NCBI RefSeq assembly: GCF_000685235.1
Contig: NZ_ARYH01000001.1
Location: 868,001-932,000 of the forward strand
Length of the DNA: 64,000 bases
Source of the DNA: Hyphomonas adhaerens MHS-3
Lineage (GTDB): Bacteria; Pseudomonadota; Alphaproteobacteria; Caulobacterales; Hyphomonadaceae
Reading direction: 5' to 3'
Both the position numbers and the translations under genes were made by a program. The notes under the pieces are model-generated. The model searched no databases. It was not told where the DNA came from and saw only the letters and a program-made list of their open reading frames with translations. Positions 17,814 through 27,632 of the stretch are shown one piece after another. Every line of letters starts with the position of its first letter. Within the stretch, counting starts at the first letter, position 1.

Positions 17814-20381
17814 ATGGGTCAGATTGGCCTCTCCACCGACAACACGGAGCCGTCCCCCTTCATGACCGACTATGCTTATGATGACGACGCAACCCATTTC
17901 AGCGTTAGCGATCCAGTCTGGCGCATCCTCACGGGTGCTGCCGCCTTTGCGATCGGCGTGTTCATCTGCGGCAGTGTCGGCTCCTATGTCGCGACGGATC
18001 CTTCCTGGAATGCGGCGACCGATTCGGATGTGCAGAACCTGTTCGGCCGGTCCGGCGCGGTCTTTGCCGATCTCGCCCGCCAGACCCTTGGCTGGTCGGC
18101 CTGGACAGCCGGTCTCGCCCTGATGATCGGCGGAGCGATGCGCACCGTGCTGATCGGCGCGCCGCGCATGCACCGCTGGGTGAAAGGCTTCCTGTTCGTG
18201 CCGTTCTCGGCAGCTTTCTTCGCCGCCTGGCCGGTACCGCAGTCCTGGCCGCTGAGCGCCGGGCTGGGCGGTGTGGTCGGCGACGGCATGTTCCACTTTG
18301 CCGCCATGCCGTTCCGCGCGCTGATGCTGCCATCCCCGGAAAGCTGGGCAGCCTTCTTCCTTGGCACGCTGGCGCTGTGGGCCGGCCTGTCTGCACTTGG
18401 CTTCCGACGGGGGGATGCGCGCCTGCTGAAGCATGCGGCGGCCTCGTCCGGCGCCCGCGCAGCCCGCAAAGCCAGCGGCGTTGGCGGCATCCTGCTGGCC
18501 GTTGCCCGTGCCTTCGCACCGAAGCGCAAGGCCGAACTGGAAGACGAGACGATTGATCCGCGTGACGACCGCGCCCGCGTCGTGATGTCCGATGACGACG
18601 AAACGCCGGGCTTCCTGAGCAAGCGCGGCAAGAACGTCATCGAGATCGAGGATGACGAGGATTACGACGACGAAGAGGAATATCTCGACGACGCCGAAGA
18701 CGATTACGACGATTATGAAGACGAGATCGAGAACGACGCAGACGACTATGATGACGAGGATGAAGAGCAGGAGCGCAAGCCGCTCTTCACCCTGCCGAAA
18801 CCGAAGCCCAAGCCGAAAGCTGCGGCGCCCCGCGTCTCGAAACCGACGGAACGCCGCCGCAAGGCCGGCCGCCTGCCGACGATCGACCTGCTGGAGCAGA
18901 CCGTTGAGCGCGCCGATTCGATCGATGAAGATGCATTGCTCGCGAAAGCCGCCAAGCTGTCGGATGTCCTGAAGGAATTCGGCGTTCGCGGCCGCGTGAA
19001 GGAAGTGCGGCCCGGTCCGGTGATCACCCTGTTCGAAATGGAACCGGCGCCTGGCGTGAAATCTTCCCGCGTCATCTCGCTGGCCGACGATATTGCCCGC
19101 TCGATGAGTGCCAAGTCTGCGCGTGTCGCTGTTGTGCCGGGCAAGAATGCCATCGGTATCGAACTGCCGAACGAAGACCGCGATACGGTTTACCTCCGCA
19201 CGCTGCTCCAGTCGGATGCCTATACCGGCTCGCGTGCCAGCCTGCCGATGGCGCTGGGCGAAGACATCGGCGGCGTGCCGACCGTGGTGGACCTCGCCAA
19301 GATGCCTCACCTGCTGATTGCCGGTACCACGGGCTCCGGTAAGTCGGTTGGTGTGAACGCGATGATCCTGTCGCTGATCTATCGCCACACACCGGAACAG
19401 TGCCGCTTCATCATGATCGACCCGAAAATGCTGGAACTCTCGATCTATGAGGGCATCCCGCACCTTCTGGCGCCGGTCGTGACCGATCCGAAAAAGGCCG
19501 TGAACGCGCTGCAGTGGACGGTACGCGAAATGGAAAGCCGTTACGAGCTCATGTCCAAGGCGGGCGTGCGGAACCTGGCCGGCTTCAACGACAAGGCCAC
19601 GAAATACCGCAATGCCGGGGAAGACCTTGTCCGCAAGGTTCAGACCGGCTTCGATGAGCGCGGCAAGCCGGTCTACGAGACCGAGATCCTGCCGACCGAG
19701 CACATTCCGAACATCGTGGTCGTGATCGACGAGATGGCCGACCTGATGCTGGTGGCCGGCAAGGAAGTGGAAGGCTGTGTCCAGCGCCTCGCCCAGATGG
19801 CCCGTGCGGCCGGCATCCACCTGATCACCGCGACGCAGCGTCCGTCCGTGGACGTTATCACCGGTACGATCAAGGCCAACTTCCCGACCCGTATCTCCTA
19901 CATGGTGACCACGAAGATCGACTCCCGCACCATCCTCAACGAGCAGGGCGCCGAACAGCTGCTTGGCATGGGCGATCTGCTCTATCAGGCACCCGGCCAG
20001 AAATCGACGCGCCTGCACGGCCCGTTCGTGTCGGATGAAGATGTTGGCGCGGTCACCGACTGGCTGCGCGATCAGGGCGAGCCGGACTATGTGATGGATA
20101 TTCTGGAAGCGCCGGATGACGGCTCCACCGGCTCGGCCGTGATGGATGCGATGCTCGGCACCTCCACGGGCGACGAGGAAGACGATCTCTTCTCCCAGGC
20201 GATTGCCATCGTGGTCCGCGACCAGCGCGCATCGACCTCCTATCTCCAGCGCCGCCTGAAGATTGGCTACAACAAGGCGGCTGGCGTGATCGACCGGCTG
20301 GAAGAAGAAGGCATCATTTCCGCGCCGAACCATGCCGGCAAGCGCGAAGTCCTGGCGAACGGACGTCCGTCTCCGGAATGA
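17814..20381 (+). CDS. ftsK: DNA translocase FtsK
   Basis: The 855-residue protein couples chromosome dimer resolution and terminus segregation to division. It has four N-terminal membrane helices (about 25-215), an exceptionally acidic Asp/Glu/Tyr linker (about 275-321), the alpha/beta motor with Walker A GTTGSGKSVGVN near 505 and Walker B VVVIDEMADLM, and the C-terminal gamma winged helix (SYLQRRLKIGYNKAAGVIDRLEEEGIIS) that reads KOPS and activates XerCD. The ATG at 17814 or the TTG just before it starts the gene; an ATG at 17862 is an alternative. Confidence 0.95.
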   Translation: MGQIGLSTDNTEPSPFMTDYAYDDDATHFSVSDPVWRILTGAAAFAIGVFICGSVGSYVATDPSWNAATDSDVQNLFGRSGAVFADLARQTLGWSAWTAGLALMIGGAMRTVLIGAPRMHRWVKGFLFVPFSAAFFAAWPVPQSWPLSAGLGGVVGDGMFHFAAMPFRALMLPSPESWAAFFLGTLALWAGLSALGFRRGDARLLKHAAASSGARAARKASGVGGILLAVARAFAPKRKAELEDETIDPRDDRARVVMSDDDETPGFLSKRGKNVIEIEDDEDYDDEEEYLDDAEDDYDDYEDEIENDADDYDDEDEEQERKPLFTLPKPKPKPKAAAPRVSKPTERRRKAGRLPTIDLLEQTVERADSIDEDALLAKAAKLSDVLKEFGVRGRVKEVRPGPVITLFEMEPAPGVKSSRVISLADDIARSMSAKSARVAVVPGKNAIGIELPNEDRDTVYLRTLLQSDAYTGSRASLPMALGEDIGGVPTVVDLAKMPHLLIAGTTGSGKSVGVNAMILSLIYRHTPEQCRFIMIDPKMLELSIYEGIPHLLAPVVTDPKKAVNALQWTVREMESRYELMSKAGVRNLAGFNDKATKYRNAGEDLVRKVQTGFDERGKPVYETEILPTEHIPNIVVVIDEMADLMLVAGKEVEGCVQRLAQMARAAGIHLITATQRPSVDVITGTIKANFPTRISYMVTTKIDSRTILNEQGAEQLLGMGDLLYQAPGQKSTRLHGPFVSDEDVGAVTDWLRDQGEPDYVMDILEAPDDGSTGSAVMDAMLGTSTGDEEDDLFSQAIAIVVRDQRASTSYLQRRLKIGYNKAAGVIDRLEEEGIISAPNHAGKREVLANGRPSPE

Positions 20382-20426
20382 CCGCCGCCTGAATCATCTC
20401 ACCCGGTTAAGGTGGGCAGTAGGGGC

Positions 20427-20465
20427 AACCCCCGTTCGCAGTGAAACGCGAACGGGGGTTTCACT
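20427..20465. terminator. Hairpin between ftsK and the trehalase gene, with an overlapping alternative hairpin
   Basis: AACCCCCGTTCGC (20427-20439) pairs perfectly with GCGAACGGGGGTT (20448-20460), a 13-bp stem suited to ending either convergent transcript. The loop AGTGAAAC (20440-20447) is itself complementary to GTTTCACT (20458-20465), so the two stems are mutually exclusive. Confidence 0.7.
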
Positions 20466-22131
20466 TTATGGCGACGCAGCTTTCCGGGTCTTCGGCCGGG
20501 TGGGTCTCCCCGTAGAAGGACAGGTCCGGATACGCCTCTATCAGGGCGATTGTGACGCCATTGGTCCAGCCGAATCCGTCCTGCGTCGGATATTCTCCGC
20601 CGCCACCCGGCCTGTGTTCCAGCATGTCGTATTTCTCGACCAGTTTCCCCGTCTCGCAATAAGAGCGGGCGACCGTGGCGAGCCAGCGCTGCGCGATGTC
20701 GTGGGCAAGGTCGTCGTAGCCGTATCTGCGGAGACCTTCGATGGCGATCCATTGCAGCGGCGCCCAGCCGTTCGGGGCATCCCATTGCTGGCCGGTGGTA
20801 AGCGGTGTGGTCAGCAGGCCGCCGGGGGCCAGCAATTCGTCATCCACCATATCGGCAGCGATTGCGGCCTGCTCCTCGGTCGCGACGCCGAAGAAAAGGG
20901 GGTAGAGGCTGGCAGCGGAAACGCGCGCTGTCGTCTTGCCGGTATCGAGATCGAAATCCATGAGCAGGTCCGACCGGCCCGGCAAGGCTTCCAGCATGTC
21001 AGACCTCCGCTCGCTGGCGCGCTGGCCATAGTCCATGGCGCAGGCGGCATCGGCGGCGCGGAGGCATCCTTCGGCAATCGCGTGTTCAAGCCCGTAGAGC
21101 AGGGCGTTCAGGTCGACCGGGACGATCCGCGTTGTCCGGATCGTTGACAGATCGTCCGGGTCCTCCAGCCAGCGTGATGAGAAATCCCAACCGCTTTCGG
21201 CCCCGGCGCGCAGGTCCCGGTACAGGTCCGCATCCGGCCGGTCTGCTTCGTCCGCCGTGGTGTGATCCTGAATGTAGGATTCGTCCCGCGGCACCGTCCG
21301 CCCACCCCAATACCGGCTAAGGACGATGTCATCCGAAAGGACAACGCGGTGTGGCCCGGTCGTCCAGTAGGCATGTTCTGCGCGCAGTTCCGGCAAATAC
21401 CGGGCCCAGGCAGCCGCGGGATCGTCCGGTGACAGAAGGCTGATCATCATGAAAAAGAAGGGCGGTTGGGACCGGCTGAGATAATAGCTGCGATTGGCGT
21501 TGGGGATGTGGCCGGTTTCGCGGATCAGCGACGCGAAATTGTCGACCATGTCCTGCTTGATGTCATCATGTTCCGGCCCAAGGCCGAGCAGGGTGAAATA
21601 GGCGTCCCAGTAATAGACTTCCCGAAAGCGCCCACCCGGCACAATATAGGGATGCGGCAGCGGCAGAAGCGATCCGCGCGCCGTACCGGGATCGGCTGAC
21701 CGGGTCAGGTGCGGCCAGAGCGCGTCGATATGTTCTGTCAGTGTCAGGTCGTCCGGCAGGTCAACGCTGCCGGCCGGTTCCGGCAAATCGAACCAGCGCC
21801 CGACAAATTCAGCGAGCGCTTCGTCCGTGTCCGGGGCATCCTCTGCGAAGGCGGCCAGGATCTCCGCATCCGGTGCACGCGGTTCGGCATCAACCCAGTC
21901 TTTCGGGTCCACCACGCCGCTCAGCGCCACACGCTGGAACAGGCCCGGATAGCGCAGCGAGGGCGGCGCGATCTGTTCCACAGCTGCCGGTTGGTCTCCG
22001 GCAGACGGCACGGCCACACAGGCGGTGGGTACGGCAAATGCCAGGGCGGCCGCAGCGAACCGGATCGCTGCGGCGCCTGGCAATTTGGGGCGGTCAGCCC
22101 ATCGGATACTGGATTTCTTTGGTGACGGCAT
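20461..22131 (-). CDS. treA: Periplasmic trehalase (GH37)
   Basis: The 556-residue protein hydrolyses trehalose to two glucose. Both GH37 signatures are intact: PGGRFREVYYWDAYF and QQWDAPNGWAPLQW; the ETGHIPNANRSYYLSRSQPPF stretch is also typical. A hydrophobic N-terminal segment (about 20-40) indicates export to the periplasm. The listed start overlaps the end of the upstream aldo/keto reductase gene by 38 bp and lacks a good ribosome site, so the true start may be slightly downstream. A hairpin lies directly at the 3' end. Confidence 0.92.
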   Translation of the reverse strand: MPSPKKSSIRWADRPKLPGAAAIRFAAAALAFAVPTACVAVPSAGDQPAAVEQIAPPSLRYPGLFQRVALSGVVDPKDWVDAEPRAPDAEILAAFAEDAPDTDEALAEFVGRWFDLPEPAGSVDLPDDLTLTEHIDALWPHLTRSADPGTARGSLLPLPHPYIVPGGRFREVYYWDAYFTLLGLGPEHDDIKQDMVDNFASLIRETGHIPNANRSYYLSRSQPPFFFMMISLLSPDDPAAAWARYLPELRAEHAYWTTGPHRVVLSDDIVLSRYWGGRTVPRDESYIQDHTTADEADRPDADLYRDLRAGAESGWDFSSRWLEDPDDLSTIRTTRIVPVDLNALLYGLEHAIAEGCLRAADAACAMDYGQRASERRSDMLEALPGRSDLLMDFDLDTGKTTARVSAASLYPLFFGVATEEQAAIAADMVDDELLAPGGLLTTPLTTGQQWDAPNGWAPLQWIAIEGLRRYGYDDLAHDIAQRWLATVARSYCETGKLVEKYDMLEHRPGGGGEYPTQDGFGWTNGVTIALIEAYPDLSFYGETHPAEDPESCVAIK

Positions 22132-23110
22132 TGCAGGCTTTCATCACATCGTCAGCGAGGGTCAGATCGGCCGCAGCAAAGATATCGTCCAGCTGGTCGA
22201 ATTTCGACACGCCGACAATGGTGGACGCAACAAAGTCATGCTGTTTCGACCAGGCTGTCGCGAGTGTCACGACGTTGATGCCGGCCTCTTTCGCGATGTC
22301 CATGAAACGGGCCGTGGAGGCGAGGGACTTCTCATTGACGAACCGCTGCGCCATGGCCGCCTGGCGTCCGCCGATTTCCAGATACCGCGAGAAGCGCGCC
22401 CCTTCAGGCCGGGCGCCGTCCTGGTACTTGCCGGACAGCACGCCGCCGCCGATCGGGGAGTAGGGGATGAGGCTCACATCTTCCTTGCGGCAGACTTTCG
22501 AGAGCGCATCCTCGAAACGGCGATTGTTCAGGCTGAAATTGTTCTGGATCGTCTCATAGCGGACGGTGCCGAGGCGGCTGGATGCTTCGAGGCTTTTCAT
22601 CAGGCCCCAGGCGTCTTCATTGGAGCAGCCGACAATGCGCACTTTTCCGGCCCGGACCAGATCGTCCAGCGTTTCCATCGTTTCGTCATAGGCCGTGCCA
22701 TGGTCCGGCCAGTGAGTCTGGTAAAGGTCCACATAGTCCGTTCCGAGACGGGTGAGGCTGTCTTCGATGGCCTTGGTGATGTTGTGGCGGTCCAGCGCGG
22801 TCATGCCGGCGCGCTGGCTGCCCTTGATCCAGCCATGGGACGGGCCGCACACCTTGGTCGCGAGGATGATGGAGTCGCGGTCCTTGGTCTTCAGCCACTT
22901 GCCGACGATTTCCTCCGTTCGCCCGGCCCATTTGGTATCCGGCGGCACGGGATAGTTCTCGGCCGTGTCGTAGAAATTGATCCCGGCATCGAAACTTGCG
23001 TCGAGAATACGCAGGGATTCGGCCTCGTCGGTCTGGGAGCCGAACGTCATCGTGCCCATGCAGATGTCGGATACATAAATGGCGCTTCGGCCGAGTCGGC
23101 GGTGTTGCAT
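22094..23110 (-). CDS. Aldo/keto reductase
   Basis: The ATG at 23110 follows GGGAGA. The 338-residue protein has the AKR tetrad: FYDTAENY (Asp, Tyr), ILATKV (Lys) and LYQTHWPD (His). It also has the NAD(P)-binding end IVGVSKFDQLDDIFAA. The sequence RLGRSAIYVSDICMGTMTFG is usual for the large oxidoreductase branch that reduces diverse aldehydes and ketones with NADPH. The substrate is unknown. It precedes the trehalase gene in the same direction and may be cotranscribed with it. Confidence 0.92.
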   Translation of the reverse strand: MQHRRLGRSAIYVSDICMGTMTFGSQTDEAESLRILDASFDAGINFYDTAENYPVPPDTKWAGRTEEIVGKWLKTKDRDSIILATKVCGPSHGWIKGSQRAGMTALDRHNITKAIEDSLTRLGTDYVDLYQTHWPDHGTAYDETMETLDDLVRAGKVRIVGCSNEDAWGLMKSLEASSRLGTVRYETIQNNFSLNNRRFEDALSKVCRKEDVSLIPYSPIGGGVLSGKYQDGARPEGARFSRYLEIGGRQAAMAQRFVNEKSLASTARFMDIAKEAGINVVTLATAWSKQHDFVASTIVGVSKFDQLDDIFAAADLTLADDVMKACNAVTKEIQYPMG

Positions 23111-23204
23111 ATTGGCGTTCTCCCTGTCTTGTTGCGGCGACACTAGCGGCCAGAAGCCGCATGACCAGAGGCGAGCGCGAACAAATTCGTGAAGCGCGGG
23201 CCGC

Positions 23205-23753
23205 TCACTCCGCCCCGGTCAGCAGCTGGGTGAAGTCGATCACCTCAAATCCATGCCCTGTGGTGCGGACGAATTTTTCGAAATCCGCCCGCGAGACGGC
23301 CGTGGTGCCGGTATTGGTCAACGGGTGGAAGTTCACCGGATCATGTTCCATCAGGGCCGCATCGACCAGGAAGCGCACGCGTCCGTCTGTGTCGTTCATC
23401 AGCGCGAATGCAGTGACAGAGCCCGGCGTGACGCCAAGAATTTCCTCCATCAGCTCCGGCGGCCCGAAGGACAGGCGCTTCGTGCCGATCAGCCGGTGCA
23501 GCTTGTTCAGCTTCAGCTGTGAGTGCGCTTCGGCGGCAATCAGGATGATGGCGCCGTCCTTGTCCTTCAGGAACAGGTTCTTGGTGTGCCCGCCCGGCAT
23601 GCCGGCCTTGAGGTCCCGGCCTTCCTCAACGGTGAACACAGGCTCATGCCAGTGCGTCGTGTGCGCGATGCCCAGCGTGTCGAGATAAGCGAACAGGTCT
23701 TCGGGGGTTGCCGTCATGGGGCCCTTTGGGCCAAGACTTGTGGCCTCCGTCAA
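23205..23753 (-). CDS. YbaK/PrdX-type aminoacyl-tRNA deacylase
   Basis: The product of about 170-182 residues matches the ProXp/YbaK editing domain: [49 protein letters not shown], and [14 protein letters not shown]. Stand-alone proteins of this type clear mischarged tRNA-Pro (for example Ala-tRNA-Pro); which one is used here is inference. Starts at 23753 or 23717 are both possible. It is divergent from the DUF6065 gene, separated by about 15 bp. Confidence 0.88.
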   Translation of the reverse strand: MTEATSLGPKGPMTATPEDLFAYLDTLGIAHTTHWHEPVFTVEEGRDLKAGMPGGHTKNLFLKDKDGAIILIAAEAHSQLKLNKLHRLIGTKRLSFGPPELMEEILGVTPGSVTAFALMNDTDGRVRFLVDAALMEHDPVNFHPLTNTGTTAVSRADFEKFVRTTGHGFEVIDFTQLLTGAE

Positions 23754-23768
23754 GCGGTGAGCCTCCCC

Positions 23769-24506
23769 ATGTTTCTTGATTGCTACAAAATCTATGATGT
23801 CGCGCCGGATCTGGTGCCCGCCCGGTCAAATCGTGACTGGATGGACGCCTTTACCGACCGCCATCCCTATCGCTGCCTGCCGCTGACCATGGCGAACTCC
23901 ACGGGCTGGGAATTGCTGGCGCCGATGGACATCAAGATCGAATGGAATGGCGGCCCGCGCAATGAGGATATCCGCCTGCTGACCCGCGGGGACCCGCGCG
24001 CCATCGACAGCTTTGCCGGGGCGCATTTCGCCCGCGGGATCGTTACGTTCCATACCGGCCACCTGTTCCGCACCCCGCCCGGCTGGGGCGTCTGGGTCAC
24101 CGGCCCGCCAAACTGGCCGAAGGATGGCATCTATCCGCTGACGGGCCTGGTTGAGACCGACTGGCTTCCATTCCCCTTCACCATGAACTGGCAAATGACC
24201 CGCAAGGGCAGCGTGGTCTTCGAAAAGGGCGAGCCCTTCGCCTTCATCACGCTGATGGAACACAAGAAGCTGGAAGAGATACAGCCGGAACGCAAAGCCC
24301 TGCGCTCGAACGCGGAGCTGGTGAAGGAATATACCGCCTGGACCGAAAGCCGGGCGGACTTCAACAAACGCCTCGGCGAGGGCGAGGAAAACGCCATGAA
24401 AGCGCGTTGGCAGCGCCACTACATGCGCGGAGAAAAGCCGACCGGCGACAAGGCTGACAGCCACCAGACCAAGCGCCGCCTGAAGCCGCCGAAAGAGATT
24501 TCATGA
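23769..24506 (+). CDS. DUF6065 family protein
   Basis: The 245-residue protein begins [26 protein letters not shown] and contains [59 protein letters not shown] and a charged C-terminus with [14 protein letters not shown]. This wording fits DUF6065, a soluble family of unknown function that recurs beside tailoring enzymes in some alphaproteobacteria. An in-frame GTG at 23757 is an alternative start. The stop overlaps the following GNAT gene (ATGA), so the two form a coupled pair. Confidence 0.78.
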   Translation: MFLDCYKIYDVAPDLVPARSNRDWMDAFTDRHPYRCLPLTMANSTGWELLAPMDIKIEWNGGPRNEDIRLLTRGDPRAIDSFAGAHFARGIVTFHTGHLFRTPPGWGVWVTGPPNWPKDGIYPLTGLVETDWLPFPFTMNWQMTRKGSVVFEKGEPFAFITLMEHKKLEEIQPERKALRSNAELVKEYTAWTESRADFNKRLGEGEENAMKARWQRHYMRGEKPTGDKADSHQTKRRLKPPKEIS

Positions 24507-24991
24507 CCACAATCCGGGCCTATGTGCCCTCAGACCTGCCGGCCCTGCACGCGATCAACGAGCAGGGGGTGCCGGGCGTCAGCCGCGAAACGGCCGAAAG
24601 CCTTGGCAAATGGGTATCCCTGTCCGAATGCCTTGTCGCCGTCGATGACACCGGCCGCCCGATAGGTTTCCTGAATCTCGTCCCGCCCGGCACCGCCGCC
24701 TATACCAGCGACAATCTCCGCTGGTTCGAGGCGCGGGAAGGCAATGCGAACTATGTCGACCGGATCGCGATTGATGCATCGGCGCGGGGCCAGCGCATCG
24801 GCGAAGCGCTGTACGAGGCCGCTTTTGCGGCATGCGCCGGGCGCTATGATTCCATTGGATGTGAAGTGAACCGCGTGCCGCCCAATCCGGGCTCACTGCG
24901 CTTCCACAAACGGCTTGGTTTCGTCGAGGTCGGTGCCCAGGCTTTCGTGCCCGGGAAGAAGGAAGTGATCTACCTGGAGCGCGCGCTTTAA
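24503..24991 (+). CDS. GNAT family N-acetyltransferase
   Basis: The 162-residue protein opens [25 protein letters not shown] and carries the acetyl-CoA-binding stretch RIAIDASARGQRIGEALYEAAF and the C-terminal GSLRFHKRLGFVEVGAQAF, diagnostic of GNAT. The substrate is unknown. It is translationally coupled to the preceding DUF6065 gene by an ATGA overlap and ends four bases before the convergent hisE. Confidence 0.87.
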   Translation: MTTIRAYVPSDLPALHAINEQGVPGVSRETAESLGKWVSLSECLVAVDDTGRPIGFLNLVPPGTAAYTSDNLRWFEAREGNANYVDRIAIDASARGQRIGEALYEAAFAACAGRYDSIGCEVNRVPPNPGSLRFHKRLGFVEVGAQAFVPGKKEVIYLERAL

Positions 24992-24995
24992 GGGA

Positions 24996-25343
24996 TCAGT
25001 CCTTGCGGCTCGCCTTTTCCGCAATCCCGCTGGTGCCCTGGCGCTTCTCAAGCGCGGCGGCCACATCATCGAGGCTGACGCCTCGCACGCGCAGGGCGAC
25101 GAGGGCATGGTAGAGCATGTCGGCGGCTTCGCTGGCGACGCGGTCATCGCTCTCTTCCCGCAGGGCCTGGATGAATTCACCGGCCTCTTCCTCGGCTTTG
25201 TCGGCGCAGGCGCCGACCCCTTTCGACAGAAGTTTCGCCGTCCAGGACGAACTCGCATCGCCGGTTTCGGCACGTGTATCGATGGTCATGCCCAGATGGG
25301 CGAGGGCTTCGGCGAGGCGGTCGGCAGATCCGAGAATAGACAT
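24996..25343 (-). CDS. hisE: Phosphoribosyl-ATP pyrophosphatase
   Basis: The 115-residue protein is the MazG-like all-helical HisE, which converts phosphoribosyl-ATP to phosphoribosyl-AMP in histidine synthesis. The metal-binding motif KAEEEAGEFIQALREE...VASEAADMLYHALVAL is intact. It is the last member, in transcription order, of the scattered minus-strand his genes (hisB, hisH-hisA, hisF, hisE); a plus-strand crotonase gene separates it from hisF. Confidence 0.95.
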   Translation of the reverse strand: MSILGSADRLAEALAHLGMTIDTRAETGDASSSWTAKLLSKGVGACADKAEEEAGEFIQALREESDDRVASEAADMLYHALVALRVRGVSLDDVAAALEKRQGTSGIAEKASRKD

Positions 25344-25440
25344 GGCGTCTCCATACCCTCCTTCCGCGAGGGGAGGAAGCCTGCCAGCTTGACGCGGGCG
25401 CGGGGGGCGTCACTTTTATCCCAAACAAGGAGGATTCCTG

Positions 25441-26253
25441 ATGAGCGACCGGGTGACGATCACGCATCTTGAGGACGGCATTGCAGATGTCCGCATGGTG
25501 CGCACCGACAAGATGAATGCGCTGGACACCGCCCAGTTCCAGGCGCTGGCCGATACGATCGAAGAGCTGCATGGCACCAAGGGCCTGCGCTGCGTCGTGC
25601 TGTCGGGGGAGGGGCGCGCCTTCTGCGCCGGGCTGGACCTGTCCAGCATGTCCGGCAATTCGTCAGGCGACGGCGAGAAAAAAGGTGGGGCAACGGGGGA
25701 CCTTGCCACACGGGCATTCGGCGACGCGAACCTCGCCCAGCACGTCGCCTGGGGATGGCGGAAGCTGGAAGTCCCCGTGATTGCTGCAGCTCACGGCGTG
25801 GCGTTTGGCGGCGGGTTCCAGATCCTGTCCGGCGCGGATGTGCGCTTTATCCACCCGGATACGCGCTGCGCAATCATGGAAATGAAATGGGGCCTGGTGC
25901 CTGACATGGCCGGTTTCCCGCTGTGGCGCGGCAATGCGCGGGACGATGTGATCCGCGAGCTGACCTATACGAACCGGGAGTTCAACGGCCGCGAAGCCCA
26001 CGCCATGGGCTTTGCCACGCATGTTTCGGACACGCCGCATGAAGACGCGCTGGCGCTGGCACGGATCATCGCCAACAAGCACCCGGCGGCCATGCGCGGG
26101 GCCAAGACGCTGTGCAATGCGATGGCGGACCTGTCCGACGCTGACCTGCTGATGCTGGAAAGCACCGAACAGCTGAAAGTGATCCGCACGCCGAACCAGA
26201 TGGAAGCGGTGATGGCGGAGATGCAGAAACGCAAGCCGGTCTTCGCGGAATAG
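25441..26253 (+). CDS. Enoyl-CoA hydratase/isomerase family (crotonase) protein
   Basis: The 270-residue protein is a crotonase-fold enzyme: TDKMNALDTAQFQALAD at the start, AFCAGLDLSSMSG (first oxyanion-hole region), AAHGVAFGGGFQILSGADVRF (second oxyanion region) and MEMKWGLVPDMAG. The usual second catalytic Glu position is occupied within MEMKWGLVPD, so hydratase activity is not assured. It probably acts on an acyl-CoA in fatty-acid or amino-acid breakdown. An AGGAGG ribosome site precedes the ATG. It sits between hisE and hisF on the opposite strand. Confidence 0.88.
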   Translation: MSDRVTITHLEDGIADVRMVRTDKMNALDTAQFQALADTIEELHGTKGLRCVVLSGEGRAFCAGLDLSSMSGNSSGDGEKKGGATGDLATRAFGDANLAQHVAWGWRKLEVPVIAAAHGVAFGGGFQILSGADVRFIHPDTRCAIMEMKWGLVPDMAGFPLWRGNARDDVIRELTYTNREFNGREAHAMGFATHVSDTPHEDALALARIIANKHPAAMRGAKTLCNAMADLSDADLLMLESTEQLKVIRTPNQMEAVMAEMQKRKPVFAE

Positions 26254-26266
26254 GCCCCAAAAGGGT

Positions 26267-27040
26267 CTAGAACGGACGGACAGGGGCCCCCGCGGCGTGC
26301 AGCGCCCGGCGGGCATCTGCGACCGTTGCTTCGCCGAAATGGAAGATCGAGGCGGCCAGCACCGCGGTCGCCCCGCCATCCAGCACGGCGGCCGGCATGT
26401 CGTCCACGCTGCCCGCGCCGCCGCTGGCCACAACCGGAATGTTTACAACAGATGTGATCGCCTGCAGCAGCGGGATGTCATAGCCGGACTTGGTGCCGTC
26501 CTTGTCCATGCTGGTCAGCAGGATTTCGCCTGCGCCCTTGCTCTCGGCGAGTTTCGCGAACTCGACCGCGTCGATGCCGGTGGCGGTTCGCCCGCCATGG
26601 GTGAAGATCTCCCAGTGTCCTTCACCGGGTCCGCCGACCCGCCGGGCATCAATGGCGACGACGACAGCCTGGCGCCCGGCCTTCGCGGCGCAGCGGGCGA
26701 CGACATCCGGGTCTGCGACGGCAGCGGAATTGATCGCCACCTTGTCGGCGCCGGCCCGCAGGAGGGCCACCAGATCCTCGGCGCTGCGTACGCCGCCGCC
26801 GACGGTCAGCGGCATGAAGCACTGTTCCGCGGTGGCCGAGACGATGTCCAGCAGCGTGCCGCGGCCCTCATGGCTGGCCGTGATGTCGAGGAAGCAGAGC
26901 TCGTCGGCGCCCTGCGCGTCATAGGCTTTCGCCAGCGCCACGGGGTCACCCGCGTCTTGCAGGTCCACGAAGTTGACGCCCTTGACGGTGCGCCCGTCTT
27001 TGACGTCGAGGCAGGGGATGATGCGGGTCTTCAGGGTCAT
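26267..27040 (-). CDS. hisF: Imidazole glycerol phosphate synthase, cyclase subunit
   Basis: The ATG at 27040 gives a 257-residue TIM barrel, the normal HisF length. It joins with HisH to make imidazole-glycerol phosphate and AICAR. Key features are [19 protein letters not shown] (Asp11-like catalytic residue), [21 protein letters not shown] and a C-terminal [11 protein letters not shown]. Further upstream in-frame codons are out of character for HisF and were discarded. The partner gene hisH lies about 3.2 kb away. Confidence 0.96.
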   Translation of the reverse strand: MTLKTRIIPCLDVKDGRTVKGVNFVDLQDAGDPVALAKAYDAQGADELCFLDITASHEGRGTLLDIVSATAEQCFMPLTVGGGVRSAEDLVALLRAGADKVAINSAAVADPDVVARCAAKAGRQAVVVAIDARRVGGPGEGHWEIFTHGGRTATGIDAVEFAKLAESKGAGEILLTSMDKDGTKSGYDIPLLQAITSVVNIPVVASGGAGSVDDMPAAVLDGGATAVLAASIFHFGEATVADARRALHAAGAPVRPF

Positions 27041-27107
27041 GGGCACGGCTTTAGACGGGAAAGCCCGCGCGGCAAAGCCTGCGCTGTGACGCGGGCCCGC
27101 GCCAGCC

Positions 27108-27139
27108 ACAAAAAAACGCGCAGGCGGCACCTGCGCGTT
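27108..27139 (-). terminator. Rho-independent terminator of the small lipoprotein gene
   Basis: AACGCGCAGG (27115-27124) and CCTGCGCGTT (27130-27139) form a perfect 10-bp stem. On the minus strand it is followed by TTTTTTTG. It lies 38 bases past the lipoprotein stop, so hisF needs its own promoter or readthrough. Confidence 0.93.
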
Positions 27140-27177
27140 CTTGTTGGTCGGGTCTGCTTCTGCAGTGCCTTCGGGGC

Positions 27178-27447
27178 TCAGCCGCCGTTCGCGAGGGGGT
27201 CTGCGGTCTGGAGGCCGCGGCGTTGGATCGAGTTGGTGGAATCGCGGCCGGCATTCTTGTGCTGGGCCCATTGGGCTTCCGTCATGCAGATCTTGCCCGG
27301 ATAAATCTTGCCGGGAATCGGCACGCGCTCGCACACCAGCGGCTCGCCATTTGCGGCAACCTTGGGATCACCGCGTTCCTCGCGGGGAACTTGTGTGCAG
27401 GCTGCCAGAGAAGCCGCAAGGGCAAGCGTCAGAAGAGGTAGTTTCAT
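27178..27447 (-). CDS. Small lipoprotein, unknown function
   Basis: The ATG at 27447 follows GGAG. The 89-residue precursor has a signal peptide with lipobox LAAC ([19 protein letters not shown]). The mature part contains [30 protein letters not shown], with two Cys that might pair. The pattern CERVP.PG.....ICMT..QW resembles a recurring small alphaproteobacterial lipoprotein family of unknown role. A strong terminator follows. It lies between hisF and the M24-like gene. Confidence 0.75.
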   Translation of the reverse strand: MKLPLLTLALAASLAACTQVPREERGDPKVAANGEPLVCERVPIPGKIYPGKICMTEAQWAQHKNAGRDSTNSIQRRGLQTADPLANGG

Positions 27448-27632
27448 AGGTAATGTCTCCAGAATTTCGGCCGGACCTAGCATAATCTTCCAGAAGAGTC
27501 TGCCAGTTCTTGGGCTCTTTTATAGAGGTTCAGGGCATCTCCACAATCACAATTACAGCTGCCGGTTGCACGCCCGGCCATCCGGCCGCCCGCCGCCGGA
27601 GGCACCCTCACGAACACCCTCAATACACCTTC

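Noticed and set aside
17805..20333. An 842-codon minus-strand frame covering ftsK
   Set aside because: It is an antisense shadow with His/Arg/Gly-rich composition; ftsK itself has all its motifs.
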